Source: CAZQVA01 sp964596685
Lineage (GTDB): Bacteria; Chlamydiota; Chlamydiia; Chlamydiales; VFKH01
Assembly: GCA_964596685.1 (NCBI GenBank)
Contig: CAZQVA010000003.1
Coordinates: 53,705-117,704, forward strand
Length of the DNA stretch: 64,000 nt
Direction: 5' to 3'
Positions 34,599 to 43,904 of this stretch are shown in pieces. Position 1 is the first letter of the stretch; every line of letters starts with the position of its first letter. The notes below the pieces were generated by a model. It made no database searches. It had not been told where the DNA came from and was given only the letters and a program-made list of their open reading frames with translations. Made by a program: the position numbers and the translations under genes.

Positions 34599-35276
34599 AT
34601 GCTTCCCATTGAAAAAAGCTGGCTGCAAGCGCTTGGCGACGAAGTGCACAAACCCTACATTAAAGAACTCTCTCTCAATCTAGTTAAAGAACGTCAAATC
34701 CATACTGTATACCCTACACAGGAAAATGTCTTCGCAGCATTTAACGCAACACCTTTTGAACAAGTCAAGGTTGTACTCGTAGGACAAGATCCTTATCATG
34801 GACCTGGCCAGGCACATGGGCTCAGTTTTAGTGTCCAAAAGGGGGTACGTCCTCCACCTTCTCTAAAAAACATCTACAAAGAATTACAAGCTGATTTAGG
34901 GATCCCACCTTGCTCTCATGGCTGTTTAATGGAGTGGGCCAATGAAGGCGTGCTTCTTCTCAACTCCCTCCTTACCGTACGAGCAGGCTCTCCCCTCTCC
35001 CATGCCACAATTGGCTGGTCGCATTTCACTAATGCCATCATTGCACTGCTTGCTCAAAACAAGAAAAACCTCGTCTTTCTTTTATGGGGAAAAAATGCCC
35101 AAGATAAGGTCCTATCAGCAACTGATGCCCTGGCTCACCACCTTGTCCTAAAAGCAGCACACCCCTCTCCCTATTCGGCCTCCTGTGGCTTCTTCGGGTC
35201 GCGCCCTTTTTCACAAACGAATCACTATCTAAAGAATAATGGAATTAAAGAAATTAATTGGAAACTAACTGAATAG
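34599..35276 (+). CDS. ung: uracil-DNA glycosylase
   Basis: 225-aa family-1 UDG removing uracil from DNA. The catalytic water-activating Asp is D64 in GQDPYHGPGQAHGLSF; the Leu-loop HPSPYSASCGFFGSRPFS near the C-terminus holds the catalytic His. Length and motifs are standard. GGAGAAGG precedes the ATG. Chlamydia has ham1, ung and uvrD together (CT606-CT608 as I recall); here they are near but separated by insertions. Confidence 0.96.
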   Translation: MLPIEKSWLQALGDEVHKPYIKELSLNLVKERQIHTVYPTQENVFAAFNATPFEQVKVVLVGQDPYHGPGQAHGLSFSVQKGVRPPPSLKNIYKELQADLGIPPCSHGCLMEWANEGVLLLNSLLTVRAGSPLSHATIGWSHFTNAIIALLAQNKKNLVFLLWGKNAQDKVLSATDALAHHLVLKAAHPSPYSASCGFFGSRPFSQTNHYLKNNGIKEINWKLTE

Positions 35277-35278
35277 TT

Positions 35279-35306
35279 TTGTGAAAATTAATTAATAAAG
35301 TATAAT
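35279..35306 (+). promoter_or_regulatory. promoter immediately upstream of the 104-aa gene
   Basis: TTGTGA (35279-35284), a 16-bp spacer and TATAAT (35301-35306). The hexamer is only 6 bp before the ATG at 35313, so the mRNA would begin about at the start codon. Confidence 0.6.
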
Positions 35307-35312
35307 AGAGGA

Positions 35313-35627
35313 ATGAAAACAAATACCTCTATTGAGCCTTTTGCCAAACCACCCATAACAAGACCTGAGCGAGGGCTGCAAGCTATTGTGTTTCATTCTG
35401 AAGGGTTTATCCCTGCGAGCGTCCGGAGTGCAGTAGCTCTTTGGAGGCATCCTCGCGCGTACTTATCACAAGATAGCACGCATGGAGATATCTCCTTGAT
35501 CATGTTCTGCAATGTGGAAGATAAAGACGCTTTAACCGAATTTTCTGAACTCTTAGATGAAGTGCGCTTTTGCCTCAATGAAGAAGGCGAAAAGGACCTG
35601 ATCTATATCACTGCTAAACAACGCTAG
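35313..35627 (+). CDS. conserved-looking small hypothetical protein
   Basis: 104-aa soluble protein that I do not recognise. It has an N-terminal Pro-rich stretch, a central hydrophobic FHSEGFIPASVRSAVALWRH segment and an acidic C-terminal half. It lies between ung and the convergent wHTH gene. The transcript may be leaderless given the promoter position; GAGG lies directly against the ATG, too close for a normal ribosome-binding site. Confidence 0.6.
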   Translation: MKTNTSIEPFAKPPITRPERGLQAIVFHSEGFIPASVRSAVALWRHPRAYLSQDSTHGDISLIMFCNVEDKDALTEFSELLDEVRFCLNEEGEKDLIYITAKQR

Positions 35628-35636
35628 AACTGACTT

Positions 35637-36314
35637 TTAAACAAGATCTTTCAATTCATTAACATGCTCTAGCATATATTCAGCTTGCTCGCGACCATAT
35701 GGTGGAAAGTGATAGAGATCTAAAAAGGTCAACAAGGGCGAAGTTGCAAGATGGTACATGCTTCTCTTCAATAGGCTCTTATAAAATGGTTGAATGATGA
35801 GAACATCACCCCCATTTTCCTGCGGTTTTAAAGATAATACTTCTTCAACACAGCGCTTTGATTCGGGTGCAGTAAGATAAAATTCTAATGTCTCTAGAGG
35901 GCGATCTTGGCACTCAAGTGCATGCGCCGCAGAATGAAGGGCCAATGTAATGGGTAAATCATTAGCAGCAACCGCATCCATGAGTTGTTGATGTGTTGCA
36001 AATCCACTCTTGTACCGCCACATTTTGCATTGCTTAACAACGTTGTAGTGTTCGGTCCAATCCTGAAGAAGGGCTTGAGGATGAGGCATCACAAATTTTA
36101 GAGAGGCTGAAGTGCTCGCCTTGATTTGCAAATATCCCTTTTTGACAAGCGCATCAAAGACATTCTGAACAAGACCTAGACTCACACGTCTATCTCTTAA
36201 AACATCTCTAACTGAAAAATGCTTGGTGTGAATGCCCTCCAACAACAGCCATTCTAAAACAAGCACCGACTTGTCAGCGTAAAGATCTATTTCGTTAAAT
36301 CGTTGTTTTTCCAT
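35637..36314 (-). CDS. winged-helix protein resembling AbiEi-type antitoxin/regulator
   Basis: 225-aa protein. Residues 20-70 form a wHTH (SVRDVLRDRRVSLGLVQNVFDALVKKGYLQ). It then has a PHPQALLQDWTEHY block and ends with SPLLTFLDLYHFPPYGREQAEYMLEHV. This order of wHTH, a -LL-W---Y segment and a C-terminal -DL---GR--AE- block is that of AbiEi-like type IV antitoxin regulators. No AbiEii toxin gene is adjacent; only a remnant at 43.4 kb is seen. ATG 36314 was chosen, since the longer frame would overlap uvrD by 128 nt. Probably cotranscribed with uvrD. Confidence 0.55.
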   Translation of the reverse strand: MEKQRFNEIDLYADKSVLVLEWLLLEGIHTKHFSVRDVLRDRRVSLGLVQNVFDALVKKGYLQIKASTSASLKFVMPHPQALLQDWTEHYNVVKQCKMWRYKSGFATHQQLMDAVAANDLPITLALHSAAHALECQDRPLETLEFYLTAPESKRCVEEVLSLKPQENGGDVLIIQPFYKSLLKRSMYHLATSPLLTFLDLYHFPPYGREQAEYMLEHVNELKDLV

Positions 36315-36354
36315 AGCTTCCGTAAGGGTTTTGTAACACGTGAGTTGCGCAGCC

Positions 36355-38256
36355 CTAAAACCGCGTCTTCTCAATAAATTCAGCAGGGATTTCAGAAAGA
36401 AAACGACTTGGGCGCATCCAGCGCGAAGTACCCCATAGATAACGCGATGTGGCACATGTAAGATAGAGTTGCTCTTTGGCACGCGTCATTCCTACATAAC
36501 AAAGCCGCCGCTCCTCTTCAATGGCTCCCGGACGATCCTTTGAATTAATGTGAGGAAAGAGTTCTTCTTCTAATCCCACCAAGAAAGCCACATCAAATTC
36601 AAGGCCCTTTCCATTATGGAGCGTCATAAGATGCACTGAGGGCCCCCGCTCTCCTGTTTCATCAAGAGTCGATTTCAGAGATAATTCTTCTAAAAAAGCC
36701 TCTAAAGATGGATTTTCAGCGGTAGCTTGCCATTCGGCGGCTTTTGCAATTAATTCTTGCGTATTGGCTTTACGGTCTTCATAAGTCTCTTTGTCCTCCT
36801 TTAAAACACTATCATAATCCATCAACAGCATGGTTTTTCTGACAAGTTCCTTTAAAGAGACTTCCGCTGAGAGAAGTTTCAATTCATGGAGAGTTTCCAG
36901 ATAGGTTTTAAGGGCTGCTTGTTGCTTCATATTGAGACGTATTTCAGAACATTCTCCTGCTACAACTGCCTTCGCCAATTCGATAATCGGCTGTTGACGC
37001 CTTTCGGCAAGGATTCGCATCTTATCTAAAGTCGCTTCACCAAACCCTCTTTTCGGGATGTTAATTGTGCGCATAAAGGAAATGAAGTCGCCTGGACTAT
37101 AAAGAAGGCGCAAGAAAGCTAATAGATCTTTGATCTCTTTGCGCTGATAAAACGAAAGCCCTCCATACATCACATAAGGAATCTGTTCGCGCAAAAGAGC
37201 ATCTTCCAAAACGCGGGACTGAAAGTTGGTGCGATAAAAGATGACAATCTCATCCAGACTCACTGTTTTTCGCTGCGCATGAATATGACGCACAACAAAT
37301 TGCGCTTCTAAACGCTCATCTTCTGCAACATGTAGTTTGATCTTATTGCCTTCACCACGAGCACTCCACAATTTTTTCTCAAGACGTTCCTTATTATGGC
37401 TGATCAAACGATTAGCAGCTTGCAAGAGCAAATCGCGACTGCGATAATTCTGCTCAAGGCGCACAACCGTTGCTTGAGGCCAATCACGCTGAAAATACAA
37501 AATATTATGGATGTTAGCACCACGCCATGAATAGATCGATTGGTCAGGATCACCTACAACAAAAAGATTTCCCGTATGCTTACTGAGCAACTGAGCGAGT
37601 CTATACTGAGCCTCGTTAGTATCTTGATACTCATCGACAAGTAAATATTGCCAACGTTCTTGATAGGCAGATAACACTTCTGGAACGCTCTGCAATAACT
37701 TTACAGTCATTGTGAGGAGGTCGTCAAAATCAAGTGCCTGATACTCCTTCAACTTATTTTGATAGAGCGAAAGAAGTTGTCCTAACCAGGGATGTTCGGG
37801 GTCTTTTAAATCTTCTGGAGCGACGAGCTGGTTCTTTGCATTAGAAATAAGGGCACGCACACCCTTAACTGGATGATCTTTTTCAGAAACACCCACCGTT
37901 TCCATTGCCGCCTTTAAAAGTTTGGTGGCATCATCTTCATCATAAATGATGAAATTGCGATCATATCCCAAATGATGAATCGATTCGCGCAATATGCGTA
38001 CACCCAAACTGTGAAAAGTGCAAATTGTTACCGGGCTATGCGTTAACTCTTGCACGCGCTCTCTCATCTCTTGTGCTGCCTTATTGGTAAAGGTCACAGC
38101 AAGAATTTGATGAGCAGGCACACCTGTTTGAATAAGATGCACAATGCGGTTGGTCACAATACGCGTCTTACCCGATCCCGCCCCAGCAATTACAAGCAAA
38201 GGCCCTTCGCGGTGAGTGACAGCTTTCTGTTGTTCTGGATTTAATTCGATAGACAT
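36355..38256 (-). CDS. uvrD: UvrD/PcrA-type DNA helicase
   Basis: 633-aa SF1A 3'-5' helicase for excision and mismatch repair. Walker A is GAGSGKT (25-31). Further motifs include TFTNKAAQEMR, LLVDEYQDTN (motif II), VVGDPDQSIYSWRGA (motif III), LEQNYRS (motif IV) and VHLMTLHNGKGLEFDVAFLVGLEE (motif V). VGMTRAKEQLYL (motif VI) is intact. It is shorter than E. coli UvrD (720 aa), lacking most of the C-terminal tail. It overlaps the upstream HEAT-like gene by 16 nt. Confidence 0.93.
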   Translation of the reverse strand: MSIELNPEQQKAVTHREGPLLVIAGAGSGKTRIVTNRIVHLIQTGVPAHQILAVTFTNKAAQEMRERVQELTHSPVTICTFHSLGVRILRESIHHLGYDRNFIIYDEDDATKLLKAAMETVGVSEKDHPVKGVRALISNAKNQLVAPEDLKDPEHPWLGQLLSLYQNKLKEYQALDFDDLLTMTVKLLQSVPEVLSAYQERWQYLLVDEYQDTNEAQYRLAQLLSKHTGNLFVVGDPDQSIYSWRGANIHNILYFQRDWPQATVVRLEQNYRSRDLLLQAANRLISHNKERLEKKLWSARGEGNKIKLHVAEDERLEAQFVVRHIHAQRKTVSLDEIVIFYRTNFQSRVLEDALLREQIPYVMYGGLSFYQRKEIKDLLAFLRLLYSPGDFISFMRTINIPKRGFGEATLDKMRILAERRQQPIIELAKAVVAGECSEIRLNMKQQAALKTYLETLHELKLLSAEVSLKELVRKTMLLMDYDSVLKEDKETYEDRKANTQELIAKAAEWQATAENPSLEAFLEELSLKSTLDETGERGPSVHLMTLHNGKGLEFDVAFLVGLEEELFPHINSKDRPGAIEEERRLCYVGMTRAKEQLYLTCATSRYLWGTSRWMRPSRFLSEIPAEFIEKTRF

Positions 38257-39146
38257 CTATCCATCCAAAAGGCAATCTCCTGGCGCAACTCCTGCGGCTT
38301 ATGAACGTCTCGACACCACGCTTGCAATCGACTTCTTAAAGATGGGTCTTGCGTTTCAATACATAGATTTATAAGGTAATTAGCGAAATCAAAATGATGA
38401 TGCCAATCGATCTTATCGAGTGTTTCAACAGCCAATCGTTCTGTAGAATATGCAGATGGGAAGCTACAGAGAGCGATCGCCGCATTTTCATTATCAAGCG
38501 TGCATATCTTAGACGCCATGACTTTTTCAAGAAATGCTCGAGCTGGTTCACCCATGGAGACGAGCGTGCGCACCACCGCACTATCGAAGGAAAAATCATT
38601 TCTTTGCATCAACGAAAATAGCAAGGGAATGCATTCTACATCTTTTACATGGAACAACACGCGCAATACTCTCAATGGAGCCTTTCCATAACCTGGACTC
38701 AGAGTATCTTCATATTTTCCAGAGAGCAGTATTTCTTTTAAAACGGGTTTTAATTCTTTATAAAAATGCACAACAGCGGCAATTTCCTTTAAAGGGTGTG
38801 CCTCTTCAGCAAAAATCAATCTCACAAGCCATCTTGCAGAAAGCTCTTCCTTTTTGGGGTTTTCAAAAAGATCTCTTAACCGCTGATATTCCTTTTGAGC
38901 CTCTTCTACCCTTTCCTGTTCAATCTCAGAGAGACATACATCTGAAAGATTACACCCCTGTCTACCTTCGAAATTCGCCAAACGCATGATGTCATCTTCA
39001 TCTATCTCAGGATGACACCCTATGCCACCATTCTGAAAATATTCGAGCATTAACTCAAAATTTCCAGAAAAATGTACATCGCGATACATCAAGATCCATC
39101 GATCTTCTTCACTCATCAAGGGAGTATGTGTTATTAATTCATCCAT
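38241..39146 (-). CDS. hypothetical helical-repeat (HEAT-like) protein
   Basis: 301-aa soluble protein that I do not recognise. The segment from about 110 to 260 looks like alpha-helical repeats (KAPLRVLRVLFHVKDVECIPLLFSLM, DSAVVRTLVSMGEPARAFLEKVM). An N-terminal acidic half contains an LFENPKKEELSARWLVRLIF segment. It is translationally coupled to lipA (TAATG) and overlaps uvrD, so it sits in the lpdA-lipA-orf-uvrD operon. Binding or scaffold role only by analogy. Confidence 0.65.
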   Translation of the reverse strand: MDELITHTPLMSEEDRWILMYRDVHFSGNFELMLEYFQNGGIGCHPEIDEDDIMRLANFEGRQGCNLSDVCLSEIEQERVEEAQKEYQRLRDLFENPKKEELSARWLVRLIFAEEAHPLKEIAAVVHFYKELKPVLKEILLSGKYEDTLSPGYGKAPLRVLRVLFHVKDVECIPLLFSLMQRNDFSFDSAVVRTLVSMGEPARAFLEKVMASKICTLDNENAAIALCSFPSAYSTERLAVETLDKIDWHHHFDFANYLINLCIETQDPSLRSRLQAWCRDVHKPQELRQEIAFWMDRCLSN

Positions 39147-40045
39147 TACTTTTCAGATTGTTCCATTGTATTAAAGACTTCCCCTGCATTGTAACTTGAG
39201 CGGACAAAAGGACCGCAATACATATGAGGAATACCGATAAGGCGACCATAGTTGGCATACACTTCAAACTGTTCAGGAGTGACAAATGATTTTACCAGTA
39301 ATTTGCGTTTACTAGGCTGTAAATATTGCCCCATTGTTACAATTTGGCAGCCAACATTTTTTAAATCGTTGAGACTCTCATACACCTCAGCCTCTGTTTC
39401 TCCAAGACCTACCATCAACCCAGATTTTACAAAAACCGATGCAGATTTCTGATGCACATATTCTAACACGCTCAATGTGCGATCGTAAGTCGCTTTATGC
39501 CGCACGCGAGGGGTCAAAGCCCTAACTGTCTCAAGATTGTGATTAAAGATGTGTATACCACTTGCTAAAACACAATCCAATGCAGAAAAATTCCCTGCAA
39601 AATCTGAAGTCAAAACCTCAATGGTTACTGTAGGAGCATTGCGTCGCAATTCTTCTACAATTTTCCCCAAATGTTCTGCTCCCCCATCGGCAAGGTCATC
39701 GCGTGCGACCATAGTGATCACTACATGGCGCAACCCCAACTCTTTAACAGCTTCTAAAATGCGTTGTGGTTCATCCGCTTCAAGCGGAGCAGGTGTTTTT
39801 GAAAAATCAATATCACAAAAACCGCAATTGCGCGTGCAATCTTTCCCCATTGCCAGAAACGTCGCCGTTTTCTTCGACCAACACTCAGTCAAATTGGGGC
39901 AGCGCGCCTCTTCGCAGACGGTAGGTAAATGCCTATTGCGAACACTTGCAGCTGTTTTATGAAGCCCAGCCCCTCGTGGCATACGTCTCTTAAGCCATTC
40001 GGGGAGTCTTTTAGCGCGCTCTTCAGGAGCTTTCTGACAACTCAT
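39146..40045 (-). CDS. lipA: lipoyl synthase
   Basis: 299-aa radical-SAM enzyme inserting sulfur into octanoyl groups on lipoyl domains. The auxiliary cluster motif is CEEARCPNLTEC and the radical-SAM motif CTRNCGFC. FGRKHLK-type downstream motifs are replaced by the usual MGQYLQPSKRKL and a late RSSYNAGE, the RSSYxA signature. Its ATG overlaps lpdA (ATGA). Works with LpdA to make active 2-oxoacid dehydrogenases. Confidence 0.96.
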   Translation of the reverse strand: MSCQKAPEERAKRLPEWLKRRMPRGAGLHKTAASVRNRHLPTVCEEARCPNLTECWSKKTATFLAMGKDCTRNCGFCDIDFSKTPAPLEADEPQRILEAVKELGLRHVVITMVARDDLADGGAEHLGKIVEELRRNAPTVTIEVLTSDFAGNFSALDCVLASGIHIFNHNLETVRALTPRVRHKATYDRTLSVLEYVHQKSASVFVKSGLMVGLGETEAEVYESLNDLKNVGCQIVTMGQYLQPSKRKLLVKSFVTPEQFEVYANYGRLIGIPHMYCGPFVRSSYNAGEVFNTMEQSEK

Positions 40046-41445
40046 TTAGGGCGTGCTGTGGGTGGCAAGTGAATAGGCAATCCCATCCCGACCATAATTG
40101 CTTCGTGCCAAGCTTCTGCCATTGTAGGATGCGCATGAATTGTTGTTGCAATGCTTTCCGCCGTCAGTTCATGTTGAATTGCAAGCACCATAGGGGCGAT
40201 CAAGGAGGAAGCCTCCGCTCCTACCACTTGAGCACCAAGAATTTGGTGTGTATTACGCTCAAGAACGACCTGTGCAAACCCTTCTGTCTGCATCGTGGCC
40301 ACTGCTTTGCCAAGAGCTATGAAGGGGAATTTACCGACAACGGCGTCATACCCTTTTTCTTCCGCTTTTTCTAAACTTAAGCCCACAGTGGCAATTTCGG
40401 GGCTTGTAAAGATAACATTTGGTACAGCGAGATAATCCATCTTTTCTGCATGACCACTTGCATGCATTGCAGCGATAATCCCTTGATGGGAGGCAACGTG
40501 CGCCAGCATCACCTTTGCCGTAACATCACCAATAGCATAAATTGATGGCACATTGGTCTGCATGTAATCATTGACTTCAATAGCACCTTTATCACTCAGT
40601 TTCACACCCGCTTTGTCCAACCCTAAGCCGGCGGTATTGAGCGAGCGACCAATTGCTACTAGCACCACATCAGTTTCGATCTCCTTATCTGCCATTTTCA
40701 GTACAACTTTGTCATCTGAAACTTGACATCCCGTCACTTGAACACCTGTATGAATCTGAATGCCTTTCTTTGCATAAGCAGTCGCAAGAGCTCCGCTCAC
40801 TGCCTTCGCCTCAAAGGGAAGAATAGAAGGCATGGCTTCTAAAATTGTCACTTTGACCCCAAACTCGGCAAACAGACTCGCAAATTCGCATCCAATAACT
40901 CCACCGCCAATAATTGCCAATGTTTTGGGTAAAGTCGTCATTCCCAAGATAGAAGAAGAATTATGGACGCGCTTACCGTCAAAGGTAAAGGGAGGAATCT
41001 GTCTTGGTTCTGAACCAGTAGCGATAATGATTTTCGGTGCATTAAGTTCAGGCCCACCTGCGACAGAAACTTGTGTAGGACTTATAAAACTGCCCTGTCC
41101 TTTAAAAAGTTTTATCTTATGTGAAGCAATCAGCCCTTCTAGACTTTTTCTCATGCGTGTTACGATGTCATCTTTTCTTACCACCATCTTGTCATAAGAA
41201 AAACGCGGATTATCTACATCGATACCAAAAAGAGCTGCCTGCTGAATGAGATGCCAGCGCTCTGCATGCGCCAATAGTGTCTTTGTAGGAATGCACCCCC
41301 AATTAAGACATGTACCACCAACAGACTCTCTCTCAACAAGAGCAACAGTTTTGCCATCAAGTGCTGCGCGAATTGCCGCAACATAACCACCCGGACCGGC
41401 ACCTATAACAATCAAATCAAAGTTTTTTTCTACATCTTGTGACAT
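40042..41445 (-). CDS. lpdA: dihydrolipoyl dehydrogenase (E3)
   Basis: 467-aa flavoprotein reoxidising dihydrolipoamide in pyruvate and 2-oxoglutarate dehydrogenase complexes. FAD loop GAGPGGYVAAIRAA, redox disulfide GGTCLNWGCIPTK, NAD loop IIGGGVIGCEFA, and the C-terminal HAHPTMAEAWHEA catalytic His-Glu pair are intact. Coupled with lipA in the same order I recall for C. trachomatis CT557-CT558. Confidence 0.96.
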   Translation of the reverse strand: MSQDVEKNFDLIVIGAGPGGYVAAIRAALDGKTVALVERESVGGTCLNWGCIPTKTLLAHAERWHLIQQAALFGIDVDNPRFSYDKMVVRKDDIVTRMRKSLEGLIASHKIKLFKGQGSFISPTQVSVAGGPELNAPKIIIATGSEPRQIPPFTFDGKRVHNSSSILGMTTLPKTLAIIGGGVIGCEFASLFAEFGVKVTILEAMPSILPFEAKAVSGALATAYAKKGIQIHTGVQVTGCQVSDDKVVLKMADKEIETDVVLVAIGRSLNTAGLGLDKAGVKLSDKGAIEVNDYMQTNVPSIYAIGDVTAKVMLAHVASHQGIIAAMHASGHAEKMDYLAVPNVIFTSPEIATVGLSLEKAEEKGYDAVVGKFPFIALGKAVATMQTEGFAQVVLERNTHQILGAQVVGAEASSLIAPMVLAIQHELTAESIATTIHAHPTMAEAWHEAIMVGMGLPIHLPPTARPK

Positions 41446-41502
41446 GTTGGCCTTCTACTGGAGTTTAGTTCTAATGTGTAGAAAAGTATACCAAAAATGG
41501 AT

Positions 41503-43017
41503 TTAATCGGTGTTGTTGTCCATGGAGGATTTGTCAAATACACCAAAAGGAGCGACATGACATCCCGTGAGATGTACTCCATCAGCATCAAAGAGAAACT
41601 CCATTAACCAGATAGGTTCAGGTGCATCTTCGACTTGAGTCATTTCGAAAGAATCTCCTTGCCAATGGATCAAAGTCGCAACTGTTGTACCGAAAAAATT
41701 GGCGAGAAGCTGCCCTTCATGAATTGTCACTTCTACATCCCCCCATGCGGGGTGATGATAAATTCCTATATAACCAGCAAGTGGCAAGGTGCTTTTTAAA
41801 TAGACTTTGCGCGATTTTTCTAATGTTTCGCGCTCTTCATGGATTTCTTTTCCAATCTGTTCCAGCGTTTTATGTACTTCTTCTGTCCAATCAATAGCAG
41901 GGAGAAGCAAAAAATGATCGATGAGACGATTAATGAGGCAGGCGCACCCACTATGAATAGCTTGATTCGTGAGTACACTCACAGCCAACTCCTCTTGAGG
42001 AATCATAACGAGCATCGATTGCATTCCATCCCCCAGTCCCATATGAAAATACACTTCCCTTTCATTCAATGTATAACTCATCCATCCAAGACCATAATTG
42101 GCAACAGGAGCTCCATGTATCATTACCCTCCACAAGCTGTCATAAGAACTCCCCAGCATCCCTTCCACCTCAACAAGTGTCTGTGGAGTACAGGTAAAAC
42201 GTTGCACCGCATGCCCTTGCAAACAATATTTCAGCCATGCAGCCATATCTTTCGCACAGCTGTTAATGCCCATAGCTGCAGCAAGATTTTCAGAGTTTTG
42301 CCATTCAATAGGAGCCTTGCGTATATTTTCTACTTTGTGCGGCGCAGCCACATTATCATCGTGTGTCAAAAAATAATATGAAAAATTAGTGCGCTCCATT
42401 CCGAGAAGGGAAAAGATACGTTCATGACTCATTGTTTCCCAAGATGCGCCCATGATTTTTTCAGCAAGATGAGCAGCAACGACATAGGCGAGATTATTGT
42501 AAGTAAAATGCGCACGCAAGGGAAAAGCAGGCGGCAGAAAAGCTAACCTCGCGATTAAATCCTCTGCACTTCGACCTGTATGCCACCACAAGCGCCAACT
42601 TTCTAAAGACAGGCCAGGCAATCCCGTGCGATGAGATAATAAATCGCGCAATGTTACCTGGGCTTGTGCTACCGGATCAAGGAGGCGAAAGGTTGGCCAG
42701 CGTTGAATAATGGGCTCTTCCCAAAGCAACTTGCCTTCAGTGACAAACATATTCAAGAGGCAACCAGTAAACGCTTTCGAAAGAGAACAGATTTGAAATA
42801 CCGTTTCGCCATCGACCACTCCCGACTCCCCTCTTACTCGCACTCCATAACCATCTGCTTTGACAACTTCACCTTTGTGTACAATCGACAATGCCAAGCC
42901 TGGCACTTGCCACTCCTGCATCGTTTTTAAAACCATTTGATCAATGGTATCTTCCTCAGCGGTAGTTGCGAATGGAATACATAAGAGGGTAATAATAAGA
43001 GAGTAGAAGCATTTCAT
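41503..43017 (-). CDS. exported serine hydrolase, class C beta-lactamase/PBP4* family
   Basis: 504-aa protein with signal peptide MKCFYSLIITLLCIPFATTA. The catalytic S-x-x-K is S78-L-S-K81, the Y-x-N is Y173-N-N175, and an HMGLGDG segment near 345 may replace HxG. A C-terminal domain of about 120 residues (YIGIYHHPAWGDVEV...) resembles DUF3471-type beta-barrels found after such hydrolases. The substrate may be D-amino-acid peptides or esters; it is not proven to be a beta-lactamase. Monocistronic. Confidence 0.82.
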   Translation of the reverse strand: MKCFYSLIITLLCIPFATTAEEDTIDQMVLKTMQEWQVPGLALSIVHKGEVVKADGYGVRVRGESGVVDGETVFQICSLSKAFTGCLLNMFVTEGKLLWEEPIIQRWPTFRLLDPVAQAQVTLRDLLSHRTGLPGLSLESWRLWWHTGRSAEDLIARLAFLPPAFPLRAHFTYNNLAYVVAAHLAEKIMGASWETMSHERIFSLLGMERTNFSYYFLTHDDNVAAPHKVENIRKAPIEWQNSENLAAAMGINSCAKDMAAWLKYCLQGHAVQRFTCTPQTLVEVEGMLGSSYDSLWRVMIHGAPVANYGLGWMSYTLNEREVYFHMGLGDGMQSMLVMIPQEELAVSVLTNQAIHSGCACLINRLIDHFLLLPAIDWTEEVHKTLEQIGKEIHEERETLEKSRKVYLKSTLPLAGYIGIYHHPAWGDVEVTIHEGQLLANFFGTTVATLIHWQGDSFEMTQVEDAPEPIWLMEFLFDADGVHLTGCHVAPFGVFDKSSMDNNTD

Positions 43018-43369
43018 TTTATGGATAGTATCAGAAATTCAGGGAAATTGCATGGAGATTTTAAAGAGATGAGGTCGATTTAAAATTGAAAACCGTTATC
43101 GAATCAATCTGGACTTTAGATCCTTGATTTTTGACCGCTTACGAAGTTTGCGGCCCCCTTCCGAGGCTTTAATGGAGCGAAAGAAGTCTAATCAAAGATG
43201 CGGTCATCTATGCATATGTTATTGCTTTTGCATCAGATACACCTTACAGATATTTCAGAACGAATCAACAAAAAACCAAAGAGGACCAAATAACAGACGT
43301 GACAGCACTATTCTGCTGTACTGCTCGCGAACAAGAAGGGAAAGTTCTAAGTGGACTCGAACTGAAATC

Positions 43370-43585
43370 ATGGAAAAAGTTTGGCATCTTATGGCCATCC
43401 TTGACGGTATCAGCATACATCCCTTTTTGAAGAAGCGATTGGTGTTAAAAGGAGGAACAGCCCTGAACCTGTTCTTCTTTGACCTTCCTCGCTTGTCTGA
43501 TGATCACAATTTGATTGAGAAAATCTACACACACCCTCTTTTACAGTGGAAAGCAAAGCTTGTTTTGGAAAACAGACAAAAATAG
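43370..43585 (+). pseudogene. remnant of AbiEii-type nucleotidyltransferase toxin
   Basis: A 71-residue stretch reads EKVWHLMAILDG, then LVLKGGTALNLFFFDLPRLSDD, the nucleotidyltransferase GG-S/T core and following segment of AbiEii-type toxins. It then jumps to HPLLQWKAKLVLENRQK, which looks like the C-terminal end of the same family. The middle, including most catalytic carboxylates, is missing, so it is an internally deleted remnant. The sequence upstream (43124-43369) is in frame but has no recognisable domain. Confidence 0.6.
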
Positions 43586-43655
43586 AGGAAAACCAAAGGG
43601 CTACAAAAAGAAAAAACCGGAAGCATTATCATTTCTGACAATGTTTCCGGCTATG

Positions 43656-43737
<82 letters not shown>

Positions 43738-43795
43738 ATCAAATAGAATGGCATTCGGCAAGAGTATAGCGTTTTGACAAAAAAGAAGTCCAACA

Positions 43796-43885
43796 CAAAA
43801 GACTCCTTTCGATGGAAAAAGTCACGGTTTTTACGCAGGTTGGTCGCCAAATTTTGAGAGGAGATGTAAGGATTCCACAGGACAT
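43796..43885 (+). repeat. partial copy of the TAGACTTCTTTCG repeat
   Basis: AAAGACTCCTTTCGATGGAA followed by AAGTCACGGTTTTTACGCAGGTTGGTCGCCAAATTTTGAGAG (in pieces) matches the left half of the element at 34382-34543. The right terminus is gone. Confidence 0.65.
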
Positions 43886-43904
43886 TTGTAAGGCTGATTT
43901 AAAA

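Noticed and set aside
36315..36482. Longer start for the AbiEi-like gene at 36482.
   Set aside because: It would overlap uvrD by 128 nt, and the extra residues match no family. ATG 36314 has a better ribosome-binding site.
43124..43369. In-frame extension upstream of the AbiEii remnant.
   Set aside because: It is Cys/Arg/Ser-rich with no domain I recognise and looks like non-coding sequence read by chance, so it is not included in the pseudogene.
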